Below are positions 17,644-26,311 of a DNA stretch of 64,000 bases, piece by piece. The position numbers and the translations under genes were made by a program. The notes under the pieces were generated by a model. The model was not told the origin of the DNA and did not search any database. It was given only the letters and a program-made list of their open reading frames with translations. Where the stretch lies: positions 2,790,001 to 2,854,000 of the forward strand of contig NZ_CP055153.1 of the NCBI RefSeq assembly GCF_014075995.1. Reading direction: 5' to 3'. Position 1 is the stretch's first letter. Each line of letters begins with the position of its first letter. Source of the DNA: Adhaeribacter radiodurans. Lineage in GTDB: Bacteria > Bacteroidota > Bacteroidia > Cytophagales > Hymenobacteraceae.

Positions 17644-19155
17644 ATGAAAACAGTAACCTTCTTGAAACGTTGTCTATTATCCTCGCTGTTAGTGTTCGGC
17701 TCGTACAAGGGCATGAGCCAGCCTAATTCATCCACCCCCACTGCGGCTGAATCAAATCAGCAGTTCACTCCAGCTCAGTTGCAAGCCGACCTGAAAGTAA
17801 TGCGTACCATTTTAGAAGAGTCTCACCCGGGATTTTACCGCTATACGCCTAAAGCCCGCTTTGATGTACTTTTCGATAGTATTCATCAGACTCTTAACCG
17901 ACCTATGACGCAGCAAGAGTTTTACGTGGCAGCCACTCCCCTTATCGTCGCTTTAAAAGATGGCCACGTAAAATACATGCCACACGAGCGCCCGCATTGG
18001 CAGTATTATTACAACTTGGATAAACTCTTTCCCTTGGACTTATATTTTCCGGGTAAAGAGGCCTACCTCGTGCGTAATAATGCTGGTTCGGATAACATCC
18101 CCTTAGGTTCTGAAATAATTGCTATTAACGGAGAACCCATCAAAAACTTAATCGATAAGTTATTACCTACCGTGTATTTTGCCGATGGTAATAGTCAAGC
18201 CGTTAAGTATTTATCTTTAACTAAATTTTTCCCTTTTTACTACGGCACATACGTGGGTGGTTCTGGCACTTATGAAATTACTTACCGGGAAAAAAATAAT
18301 CCAGAGGTAAAAACGGTTTCTATACCTGCCATTGATTTAGCTACGATTCAAAAATTAGAAAAAGAAGATCAGCCAGCACCGCGTTTGCCTATGCGGCTGC
18401 AATACAAAGAAAACAGCACGGCAATTTTAACCATTGATAATTTTAACGTGTACAAAGACCAGATGGATGTAAAGAAATTCTATCGGGATACATTCTGGCA
18501 GCTCAACGCTAAAAATATCCAGAACTTAATTATTGATGTGCGCGGCAACGAAGGCGGAATAGATAAATGGGGCGCTTTACTTTACAGCTATCTCAGCGAC
18601 AAACCTTTCCGGTATTATGATGAAATAAGGGTGGCTCAAAAGAAAAAATTCAGCTTTACCGAACACATTGCCTGGGTACCGAAAATGTTTCCGGTGTACC
18701 GTCGCTTCCTAATTCGGAAAAGTAAAGACGGAATGTATACCTTTCCTTTCAAAAAATTACTAAAAACCCAAAAACCGCAATCGCATCCCTTTAAAGGCGA
18801 CGTTTATATTTTAACGGATGGATACAGTTTTTCGGTTACTTCGGAGTTTGCTGCCATTGCGCATTCTAACAACCGGGCTACGTTTATAGGGCGCGAAACG
18901 GGTGGTGGTTATTATGGTAACACCAGTGGTTTTTTTGTAGTTGCCGTTTTACCCAATACTAAAATTGAATTAGCTACGCCGCAATGGGGTTACTACATGG
19001 CCGTAGAAGATTATCCTTACCCAGACCGGGGCATTTTACCTGATCACGAAGTAATTCCCACCATAGAAGATATTCTTCAAAAACACGATGCCGATCTGGA
19101 ATTAACGCTCGACTTAATCCGCAAGAAAAAAAGCGCCTCGGCTACAAAAAATTAA
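17644..19155 (+). CDS. Exported S41-family peptidase
   Basis: A 503-residue protein with a signal peptide (hydrophobic LLSSLLVFGSY ending near GMSQ). The N-terminal third (LQADLKVMRTILEESHPGFY) is the helical cap found in Bacteroidota S41 proteins. A PDZ-like region follows (GSEIIAINGEPIKNLIDKLL), then the core strand NLIIDVRGNEGG. The nucleophile is S397 in TDGYSFSVTSEF, followed by RATFIGRETGGG; the general-base lysine of CtpA is not present, as in tricorn-like members. The glutamate is shifted one position from the more common TFSAAE pattern. Acts in the periplasm or on the surface on peptides of unknown origin. It lies between an AraC regulator and a beta-barrel gene. Confidence 0.85.
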   Translation: MKTVTFLKRCLLSSLLVFGSYKGMSQPNSSTPTAAESNQQFTPAQLQADLKVMRTILEESHPGFYRYTPKARFDVLFDSIHQTLNRPMTQQEFYVAATPLIVALKDGHVKYMPHERPHWQYYYNLDKLFPLDLYFPGKEAYLVRNNAGSDNIPLGSEIIAINGEPIKNLIDKLLPTVYFADGNSQAVKYLSLTKFFPFYYGTYVGGSGTYEITYREKNNPEVKTVSIPAIDLATIQKLEKEDQPAPRLPMRLQYKENSTAILTIDNFNVYKDQMDVKKFYRDTFWQLNAKNIQNLIIDVRGNEGGIDKWGALLYSYLSDKPFRYYDEIRVAQKKKFSFTEHIAWVPKMFPVYRRFLIRKSKDGMYTFPFKKLLKTQKPQSHPFKGDVYILTDGYSFSVTSEFAAIAHSNNRATFIGRETGGGYYGNTSGFFVVAVLPNTKIELATPQWGYYMAVEDYPYPDRGILPDHEVIPTIEDILQKHDADLELTLDLIRKKKSASATKN

Positions 19156-19272
19156 GTTCTACTACCGGCAACCATCTTGCTGGTAAAATCACCTTCGAGT
19201 TTTCCTTATCCTAAACCGGCTGAATAATCCGCCTTACCTCCTTATTGCCCAAATTCTAAGATTTAAACAACT

Positions 19273-20100
19273 ATGAAACCTATTATTACTTTTAAGTGGC
19301 TGCTTGCTTTATTCCTTTTAGTAAGTACCAAATTTATCCAGGCCCAGGATCTGAAAAAAAGTTCTTTGCAAATAGCTTATGTCCGCAGCAATTTTCACTT
19401 TTTAGACAAGCAAGCGTCGCCCCTGGTGTACCAGGCCAATTTAAATGGACTTGGCCTCACCTACGAACACACCGCTCCCAAATCCAGAAGGTACCTTCAT
19501 TTTCAGGCAGGCACAGGTACGGCTTTGCCTAAGGGTTTTGGAGCCCGGGAATTTATTATGAGCAGCACTGATTTTTACGGCGAAACAAACACTTTCAAAA
19601 TACTCCATGCGCCTACCATATACCTCGGGCAGTTAGAAGCCGGATATTTACACCGCATTAAAAACAAAAATTTATTTGCCGGCATTAGTTTACAAGAATG
19701 GATTGGGTACTCCGATAATATTGGTTTCTGGAGCACCTGGGGAATGAATAGCACGGCTTTAAACGCCGCCTTGCAGTACGACAAAGCTTTAACCAGTAAA
19801 CAAAAAATAAAATTAGGAGCTTCTGTTCCAATTTTTGCTTTGCTTTCCCGAATGCCTTACAGCAACAGCATCTCGGACCCGGAAAAAGGTAACCTTAGAG
19901 CATTTTTTGCCGAGGGTAGCCGCTTTACCTCCCTTCACCAATATCAACGCCTAAATGTAAGTGCTGCCTACCAATACCAATTAAATTACCATTGGCAAAC
20001 AGGAGTAGCCTATAGTTTTAACTGGCAACATTATACCCAACCTCATTCCATCCGGGCGTATCAACAAGATCTTCAAGCCCAATTAAACTATTCTTTTTAA
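19273..20100 (+). CDS. Predicted outer-membrane beta-barrel protein, paralogue 1
   Basis: A 275-residue protein with a signal peptide (WLLALFLLVSTKFIQAQ). The rest alternates in short amphipathic strands rich in aromatic residues and ends in a terminal strand QDLQAQLNYSF, with the final phenylalanine expected of outer-membrane barrels. It is clearly related to the product at 28125-28931: both share the landmark QASPLxY after the signal peptide, the (N/E)FFR or AFFAEGS motif near residue 210 and an (S/P)IRxYxQxL motif before the last strand. Function unknown. The S41 lipoprotein follows 21 bases later, as in the second module. Confidence 0.65.
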   Translation: MKPIITFKWLLALFLLVSTKFIQAQDLKKSSLQIAYVRSNFHFLDKQASPLVYQANLNGLGLTYEHTAPKSRRYLHFQAGTGTALPKGFGAREFIMSSTDFYGETNTFKILHAPTIYLGQLEAGYLHRIKNKNLFAGISLQEWIGYSDNIGFWSTWGMNSTALNAALQYDKALTSKQKIKLGASVPIFALLSRMPYSNSISDPEKGNLRAFFAEGSRFTSLHQYQRLNVSAAYQYQLNYHWQTGVAYSFNWQHYTQPHSIRAYQQDLQAQLNYSF

Positions 20101-20121
20101 AATCCTTTCCATTATAAAATC

Positions 20122-21153
20122 ATGAAAAAACTTTTTAGTAATTTTTTTACACTAATAGGTATTTGGCTGAGTTTATCGGCTTGCGAAGATACTTTAGTCG
20201 GACCAGTTACCCCCAACAACCCGGAGCAAAACTTTGAACAGCTCTGGCATGAATACGATCAATTATCGGCTTTTATTTCGGTGAAAAATATAAACTGGGA
20301 AGCCTTGTATGCCCAATATCGGCCCCAGGTAAAGCCTACTACCACCGATGCCGAACTATTTAAAATTTTTACGGAGATGCTTGCCCCCTTAAACGATAGC
20401 CACCTGACCCTACTCGCGCCGGGTACACCGCCCATGCAGTACGATGGCGGTTTAGCCGGCCAATTAAAACACGAAGATTTTTCTTTAAAAGTAGTAAAAG
20501 AACATTACCTGACAGAGGCTATAGAATACAGCCCGAGCATTACGTATGGTAAACTTGCTCCCCAAATTGGTTATATTTATTTGAAAGATTCGGGCTTAGA
20601 TGAAGGTTATTACCAAAAAGCGCTGGATAAAATTTACGATTATTTAAAAGATACGGATGGTTTGGTGTTGGACTTACGTGATTTTGAAGGAGGTTATGAT
20701 AAGAATAGCGCTTACATTGCCGGACGGTTTGCTACCACTAAAAAACTGTTTATGACTAGTCGCAAACGTAATGGGCCTAAACACACGGATTTTACTACAC
20801 CCGTAAATTGGTACGTACAACCCGAAGGCAAAAACCAATACACCAAGCCTTTAGTAATTTTAACTAACCGGTGGACGACCAGCTCCGGGGAAGTTTTACT
20901 TTGGGCACTTAAAGCAGCTAAACCCGTTGTACAAGTCGGAGATACCACTTTGGGAGCTTACTCCGATCAGGCGCGACGGGAATTGCCTAATGGCTGGTAT
21001 TATACTATTAGCATTAATGATATCCGGGCGGTTGATGGTAAAAGTTACGAAGGCATTGGAATTGCCCCTGATATTTTAGTTGAAAACAAAAAAGCAGAGG
21101 TACTTGCCGGCAAAGATGCTGTTTTAGAAAAAGCTTTAACTGTGGTTCATTAA
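20122..21153 (+). CDS. S41-family peptidase lipoprotein, paralogue 1
   Basis: A 343-residue protein with a lipoprotein signal (SLSAC, lipid-bearing cysteine near residue 21), so it is membrane-anchored outside the cytoplasm. The helical cap EQNFEQLWHEYDQLSAF is followed by LNDSHLTLL, the core strand GLVLDLRDFEGG and the nucleophile motif TTSSGE (S254). The end KSYEGIGIAPDI is typical of S41. It is a close paralogue of 29016-30044: they share PNNPExNFExLW, YRPQVK and the xRRELPNGW motif. Substrate unknown. It is last in the 16288-21153 module. Confidence 0.85.
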   Translation: MKKLFSNFFTLIGIWLSLSACEDTLVGPVTPNNPEQNFEQLWHEYDQLSAFISVKNINWEALYAQYRPQVKPTTTDAELFKIFTEMLAPLNDSHLTLLAPGTPPMQYDGGLAGQLKHEDFSLKVVKEHYLTEAIEYSPSITYGKLAPQIGYIYLKDSGLDEGYYQKALDKIYDYLKDTDGLVLDLRDFEGGYDKNSAYIAGRFATTKKLFMTSRKRNGPKHTDFTTPVNWYVQPEGKNQYTKPLVILTNRWTTSSGEVLLWALKAAKPVVQVGDTTLGAYSDQARRELPNGWYYTISINDIRAVDGKSYEGIGIAPDILVENKKAEVLAGKDAVLEKALTVVH

Positions 21154-21362
21154 TATTTGCCTTGTACTAATTGGTAAACGTACATTTTGCTAAACCCTTT
21201 TTACTAAATCTGTTCCAAAATCGGACACAACTGTATGAAATCGAACACTTTGAAGGGTATAGTTTATTAAAAATAGGACTTTTATTGGCTTAAACTCACA
21301 ATTCAAATTTGGCACAGCAGTTGAAAACCGGCATAACGCTTAAACTGTCTATTTCTGAACAA

Positions 21363-22235
21363 ATGAAAAAATTTTTATTACTAGTAGTGAGTTTCTTTAT
21401 TTTTAGTTTATACGCGCAAGCTCAGGTTAAGGAAGTAATTAATACCGAACGATATTTCGCGAAAATGGCGCTTACTAAAGATACCAGAGCTGCTTTCTTA
21501 GCTTTTATGTCTGAAAACTCCTTGTTAGAAAATAAAGGTAAACTGGTAAAAGGCCGGCCTATTTACCAGTTTATGCCGCCGGATACCTCCGGAAAATTAA
21601 TCTGGGATCCAGTAGTAGCTACCATTGCTGCCTCCGGCGACTTAGGGTACACGTCGGGACCTTATAAATTCCAGGTAAAAGGAAAAGATGTGGCTTTCGG
21701 CGATTTCGCTACAGTCTGGGAAAAACAAGCCGATGGTAAGTGGACATTTGTAATCGATTTAGGTAACTCGCATGGGAACACGGGCATTGCCTGGATGGAA
21801 AATGAAGTAAAAACAATTGAGCCCGCCGCTGAAAAGAACCAGAAAAGAGAAAAAGTAGATTTAATAAAAATAGATCAGAATTTAGCGGCAAAAATTCAGC
21901 CGGGTACACCAGCAGGTTATCAGGAAATTTTGCATCCAGCGGCCCGTTTACTACGCACTGGCAAAGCGCCTTATGTTTCCGAAGCTGAAAAGAAAACTTT
22001 ATTCACCGAAAAAACCAATCTAAAGTTTAAACCCGAAGGTTATAAGCTAGCTGCTGCCCAGGATTTAGGTGTGGTTTATGGTTCTTGTACAGCAACCACC
22101 CAGGATTCAGAAAAGGATACTACTTTAACCGGGGTTTACATGCACGTGTGGCGGAAAGATCCAATTAAAGGCTGGCAATTGTTGCACGAAAGCATTAATG
22201 TTCATCCACCGGTCCCTCCTGCTGAACAAAAGTAA
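21363..22235 (+). CDS. Exported SnoaL-like/DUF4440-type protein with two related halves
   Basis: 290 residues from the ATG at 21363; a longer frame from TTG 21309 exists, but the signal peptide (LLLVVSFFIFSLYAQAQ) begins at 21363. The N-terminal half (INTERYFAKMALTKDTRAAF, then AASGDLGYTSGPY and ATVWEKQADGKWTFVIDLG) has the NTF2-like pattern of DUF4440. The C-terminal half repeats it (AAARLL-type helix, DLGVVYGSC, HVWRKDPIKGWQLLHES). Such exported NTF2-like proteins have no settled function. No operon partner is obvious; 209 bases separate it from the S41 gene. Confidence 0.65.
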   Translation: MKKFLLLVVSFFIFSLYAQAQVKEVINTERYFAKMALTKDTRAAFLAFMSENSLLENKGKLVKGRPIYQFMPPDTSGKLIWDPVVATIAASGDLGYTSGPYKFQVKGKDVAFGDFATVWEKQADGKWTFVIDLGNSHGNTGIAWMENEVKTIEPAAEKNQKREKVDLIKIDQNLAAKIQPGTPAGYQEILHPAARLLRTGKAPYVSEAEKKTLFTEKTNLKFKPEGYKLAAAQDLGVVYGSCTATTQDSEKDTTLTGVYMHVWRKDPIKGWQLLHESINVHPPVPPAEQK

Positions 22236-22345
22236 AGTAGTTCACCATCTTATTTTTCTGAGTAAAAAAAAACGAACAGCCTCATTTAAAACCCAATTGT
22301 ATTTAGCGGTTTCCTATTAAAATGAAGGTAAAATCATTGCGGTAT

Positions 22346-22378
22346 AAACTCGGCAGGTTTTTAAAACCTGTCGGGTTT
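22346..22378. repeat. Near-perfect 33-base palindrome
   Basis: Arms 22346-22361 and 22363-22378 pair over all 16 positions (two as G-T wobbles) around one base, with a CAGGTTTT/AAAACCTG core. It lies in the 373-base gap 22236-22608, which otherwise holds no convincing gene. It may be a terminator for the SnoaL-like gene or a REP-like element; it lacks a distal T-run. Confidence 0.6.
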
Positions 22379-22608
22379 GAACGAAAGAAGTCCCTTTTTA
22401 CTATTTGGTAGATTAAGTTTCATTAAACGAACTTCGAACAAGGTTCCAATTATTTTCCTTGTCAAACAGCTTGGTAGTGCTTTAACTAAAAAAGCCGAAA
22501 CAGTATATTCTTTATTGGATTTCCTGATGCCTGGAACTTTTCAAAATTTTACAAATTCAATCTTATAACTAAACATAATACCTAATCAATCCACAATCCT
22601 ATTTAACT

Positions 22609-23346
22609 ATGAAAAAACAATTTAACCTGAAACAGAAATTTCTTTACACCGGAATTTGGGCCTTAGCTTTACTATTTTTAACTTCTTGTGACGAAGATGG
22701 CCCATTTTGCATTAAAGGTCAGGGTGATATAACTACCCGCACCCTACAATTACAATCTTTTCACGAAGTAGATGTAAACGGCGATTTTGAAGTGTACATT
22801 ACGCAAGGATCTCCCCAAAAAGTAGAAGTAAAAGGTGAGCCCAACATTCTGGATGAATTAAATACCAACGTGCAAAATGGTAAATGGAAAATTGAATTTG
22901 ATAAATGTATCCGGCGGAGTAAAACCGTGCAAGTATACCTTACCGTACCCGAAGTAAGTTCATTCTATATCAACGGTTCCGGTAAAATAATGGGTCAGAA
23001 TAAATTAACAGCTTCTGAATTGTCGGTGGCGGTAAATGGCTCGGGCACTATTCAAGCAGAACTGGCCGCTACTAAAGTAATAGCGCGGGTGATGGGTTCC
23101 GGCGATATGGAACTGGCGGGCACAACCAAACAGCAATCAATTACTATAGCCGGTTCGGGAAAAGTAAAATCTTATAATCTGGCCGCCGAAGATGTACAAG
23201 TGAAAGTAGCGGGTTCCGGCAAGACCCAGGTTTCGGCCAGTAAAACCCTTGATGTAGATTTATCGGGTAGCGGTACAGTTTTTTACCGGGGTAACCCAAC
23301 CGTAAATACTAAAATTAGCGGCTCCGGAAAAGTGGTGCACGAGTAA
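22609..23346 (+). CDS. Head-GIN domain (DUF2807) lipoprotein
   Basis: A 245-residue protein with a lipoprotein signal (LALLFLTSC, cysteine near residue 27). The remainder is a DUF2807 putative auto-transporter adhesin/head-GIN domain: FHEVDVNGDFEVYITQG, then VEVKGEPNILDEL, and after that a right-handed beta-helix with a recurring NGSG/AGSG/MGSG turn every 20-25 residues. It is surface or periplasmic; the family's role is unclear. Convergent with the S74 protein gene and separated from it by a shared terminator. Confidence 0.88.
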   Translation: MKKQFNLKQKFLYTGIWALALLFLTSCDEDGPFCIKGQGDITTRTLQLQSFHEVDVNGDFEVYITQGSPQKVEVKGEPNILDELNTNVQNGKWKIEFDKCIRRSKTVQVYLTVPEVSSFYINGSGKIMGQNKLTASELSVAVNGSGTIQAELAATKVIARVMGSGDMELAGTTKQQSITIAGSGKVKSYNLAAEDVQVKVAGSGKTQVSASKTLDVDLSGSGTVFYRGNPTVNTKISGSGKVVHE

Positions 23347-23385
23347 AAAGAATCTTTTATACTGCTAAACAATTTGCATCCAAAC

Positions 23386-23424
23386 AAAACCCTAGCTATT
23401 TAACTATAGCCGGGGTTTTCTTTT
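23386..23424. terminator. Bidirectional terminator between convergent genes
   Basis: AAAACCCTAGCTAT (23386-23399) pairs with 23406-23419 over 14 positions with one wobble and one mismatch. It has a T-run on the right and an A-run on the left, so it can serve both flanking genes. Confidence 0.75.
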
Positions 23425-23435
23425 TAAATATAAAA

Positions 23436-24872
23436 TTATTGCACGATTAACATTTGCTTCGAAGCGGCCACTTTACCGTTTACCACCAAAGTATACACGT
23501 AAGTACCGGCTTTTAAATCCTGAGCGTTTACCTGCACCTGACCACTAGCTGGGGCAGGCAAAGTTTTAACTAATTTACCCGAAGTAGCTTCATAAATTTT
23601 TAGCAAGCCATTCGTACCAATCGGCAAGGTGTACCGGAAGGTGGTAATCTGATTAAAAGGATTGGGTTGATTTTGCTCCAGCGAGGCTCCAATTAAATCG
23701 GTATTTACGAAATTAGAATTGTTGTTAGTGCCCAAAGTAGCTTCTAATTTAGCAATTCGTTCGGTTAAGGAGCTAATGGTTTGTTGCTGCTCCTGAATGG
23801 CTTTAATGGCCAACACTCCAAATGCACTGTAATCCATGGTATAATGTTCGCTACCATCATCGGCCTTTTGGTGGTGTACTACTTCCGGAAAAATTTTTTC
23901 TACCTCCTGGGCAATCATTCCGTAGTATTTATCATCGGCGGGAGCGTTCTTTTGAAAATGGTACTTTTTAACGCCGAGTTGCAGTACTTTCGGTAAAACC
24001 ACATCGGATTTCTCGATATCTTTTTTCATTTTTAAATCCGAAGCGGCCGTGTACACCCCGGAAACATCGTCGAAAGAACCCCTGAATTGGCCATTTTCAT
24101 ACAACTCCAAAGCGCCGGTGCTGTTTAACACGTAAAAGGTCCAGTTTTCATTATTAGCACCGCTGTTAGCTACTCGTAAGCCATCGGTGTTGCCGGAACC
24201 TATACCATGACGAACATGCAAATCAGTAAGAGGCGCAGTTGTATTTACGCCCACTTTACCGTTACCTTGAACCGTTAAAATGTCGCCGGTAGCACTGTAG
24301 CGGAAATTAAGTTTAGAAGCCGCATTATTCACTGCCGGTAGAGCAGCTATAGCAAAGTAATTTGAGGTACTGGTATTGCCAAAGTGTAAGCGGGCATAAT
24401 CTGAATCATTTTCAAACAAAAATAAGTGCGGAGCACTAGCGGTACTGTTATGATTCACGTGGAGTTTAGCTAAAGGAACAGGTGTACCAAATCCTACTCT
24501 ACCCGCCGCATACAAGCCATTAGTCGGCGGATTATCAAAACCACCGATAGAAAGTCCGCCATTGTTGTGCGCTAAGAATTTAGTGGTACCGTTAATTTGT
24601 ATGCGTAAAGGAATTTGCCCTAAGGCACTATTAATGTGAACTTTCGCGTTAGGTTCGGTTGTGCCAAAACCCCACAAACCCGCATTTGTTACCCGGCCCC
24701 GATCCTCGTTATTAGTCAGGAATATAATTGAATTATTGCTGATCGACCCAATTCTGCCCACACCAGTTAAGCTATTGCCGCCTACTAACCAATTTTGCTG
24801 CGCATAAGCATTATCCGAGATAATGCCGCTGGTTGCACTAATAAGTACCAGAAGAAGTAAGGCTTTTTTCAT
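23436..24872 (-). CDS. S74 (endosialidase-type chaperone) protein with T9SS sorting domain
   Basis: A 478-residue protein with a signal peptide (ALLLLVLISATSGIIS). Residues 30-270 are a repetitive passenger with phage-tail-like motifs (WGFGTTEPNAKVHI, VGFGTPVPLAKLHV, VGVNTTAPLTDLHV). The intramolecular chaperone starts at S278 (SDLKMKKDI) and continues with YGMIAQEVEKIFPEVV and YSAFGVLAIKAIQEQQQ, then a coiled coil. The C-terminus from about residue 395 (LEQNQPNPFNQITTFRYTLP to the end) is a type A T9SS sorting domain, so the protein should be exported by T9SS to the surface. S74 domains trimerise the passenger and may cleave themselves off. Confidence 0.9.
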   Translation of the reverse strand: MKKALLLLVLISATSGIISDNAYAQQNWLVGGNSLTGVGRIGSISNNSIIFLTNNEDRGRVTNAGLWGFGTTEPNAKVHINSALGQIPLRIQINGTTKFLAHNNGGLSIGGFDNPPTNGLYAAGRVGFGTPVPLAKLHVNHNSTASAPHLFLFENDSDYARLHFGNTSTSNYFAIAALPAVNNAASKLNFRYSATGDILTVQGNGKVGVNTTAPLTDLHVRHGIGSGNTDGLRVANSGANNENWTFYVLNSTGALELYENGQFRGSFDDVSGVYTAASDLKMKKDIEKSDVVLPKVLQLGVKKYHFQKNAPADDKYYGMIAQEVEKIFPEVVHHQKADDGSEHYTMDYSAFGVLAIKAIQEQQQTISSLTERIAKLEATLGTNNNSNFVNTDLIGASLEQNQPNPFNQITTFRYTLPIGTNGLLKIYEATSGKLVKTLPAPASGQVQVNAQDLKAGTYVYTLVVNGKVAASKQMLIVQ

Positions 24873-25356
24873 AAATTTTAGTTTTGCTTTGTTGAGATAA
24901 GTTTATTAGAATAACTTCAAAAATCAGACCTCTACCGAGTTAAAAGAAGTTGGAGTATTTAGAAGAATGACCGTAGAAGTATAGGTTTTAAAAGGCTAAA
25001 TAATGCCATTATATGGAGTGCAATCAGGTTTGTAATAGAACAGTGAGCTTATTAGATTAAACTAAATTTATTACAAGCCATTAAATTAAGCTTGATTTTG
25101 TAATTAATATTTTAAATAAATTTAAAGAAAATAATCAAATAATACAAATTAAGCGTTGGTCTAACGTTTTGTTTTGTCGAAAAAGATCAAAAATAACTTT
25201 AATAGTAGTACATCAGGAGTAATTTTAAAAATAAATAAACCAATGCAGAGAGCGTAAGAAAATTTACTAAATCTCATTAAAATTAGGCAGCCATTGGATA
25301 GATAATGCAACCTATTTACCTTGTATCTTCGCCTTTAAAAGTATTTGTTTAGCTTT
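24873..25356. promoter_or_regulatory. Divergent AT-rich intergenic region
   Basis: A 484-base gap between outward-read genes (S74 protein and LytTR regulator). TATCTTCG at 25324-25331, one base from TAnnTTTG, faces the LytTR gene but has no -33 partner at the usual distance. No gene or stable hairpin was recognised. Confidence 0.35.
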
Positions 25357-26199
25357 ATGCCTGCTGAATTAACTCCGTTACAGCCGCTTCCTGTTTACCA
25401 CGATAAATGGATTCGAATTATAGGCATTCCGGTTATAACCGCCTTTGGCTATTACCTCACCTACGACGATATCCAATTTAATAGTTGGTTTGTGTATGAG
25501 GTGCTAAGTGACGCTGTCAAGATATTTTTAGTCTGGCAAATGGTAAGATTAATCATAACCCAGCTCGATAAACACTATCCGTGGCAACAAAACTTCGTAG
25601 TGCGGCTGGTTATTCAGATTATAGCAACTTGTGTTACGGGTATTTTATCCCTTAGTATTTTAGTTTTATTGGAATACCGCTTTATTCGGCCTTACCAAAT
25701 GGAGCATTACTGGAGCCTGGATGTTATAATTGCTTTAATATTTTTACTATTTATTAATGGCATCTACATCGGCTTGTACTTTTATGATTCTTACCTGTAT
25801 ACCCAATCAGAAAAAGAGTCATTAGTGCAGGTGTTACAGCAAGAAACTTCGGTTAACCACGAACATTTGCTGGTTAGGTCCGGAAAAAAAGAAATACGGG
25901 TACCGTACCCCGAAATAAGCTGTGCTTACTCCGAAGCCAAAGAAACTTATTTGCTTACCGCCGATAATAAAACCTACCTGCTGGATTTATCTTTGGATCG
26001 CCTGGAAGAACAACTGCCCGAGAGTCTATTTTTCCGGGCAAACCGTAAGTTTATTTTAACCGCCGATCTGATAGAAAGCTTTACCACCGAAACCCACGGG
26101 AAACTTACGGTTCAACTTAAGCCTCATTCCAAATTACCCGAAAGCTTTACCATTAGCCGCGATAAAGCTCCCGCGTTCCGGCGCTGGCTGAAACGTTAA
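25357..26199 (+). CDS. Membrane LytTR-type DNA-binding regulator
   Basis: 280 residues from the ATG at 25357 (a TTG four codons earlier is less likely). Four hydrophobic segments occupy residues 20-150 (IIGIPVITAFGYYLTY; LVIQIIATCVTGILSLSILV; IIALIFLLFINGIYIGL). The C-terminal 110 residues are a LytTR domain: VRSGKKEIRVPYPEI, AYSEAKETYLLT, SLDRLEEQLPESLFFRANRK and FILTADLIESF. No receiver domain is present, so the membrane part probably senses the signal. The serine hydrolase gene starts 112 bases downstream and is the likely target; the layout parallels the AraC-S41 pair at 16288. Confidence 0.88.
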   Translation: MPAELTPLQPLPVYHDKWIRIIGIPVITAFGYYLTYDDIQFNSWFVYEVLSDAVKIFLVWQMVRLIITQLDKHYPWQQNFVVRLVIQIIATCVTGILSLSILVLLEYRFIRPYQMEHYWSLDVIIALIFLLFINGIYIGLYFYDSYLYTQSEKESLVQVLQQETSVNHEHLLVRSGKKEIRVPYPEISCAYSEAKETYLLTADNKTYLLDLSLDRLEEQLPESLFFRANRKFILTADLIESFTTETHGKLTVQLKPHSKLPESFTISRDKAPAFRRWLKR

Positions 26200-26311
26200 C
26201 CACCAACTCGTCGCTTTTTTATAGGCGTTTCAGTAGCAAAACTGTTCCTGGAAGCAGGAAAGAGGCTTTTCTTGATTTGTTTTGTGCCACTCATTTAAAC
26301 AAAACAAATGT

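Noticed and set aside
22377-22568. A 63-codon frame starting at a non-ATG codon next to the palindrome
   Set aside because: No ribosome-binding or domain evidence; it begins inside the palindrome and its translation is unremarkable.
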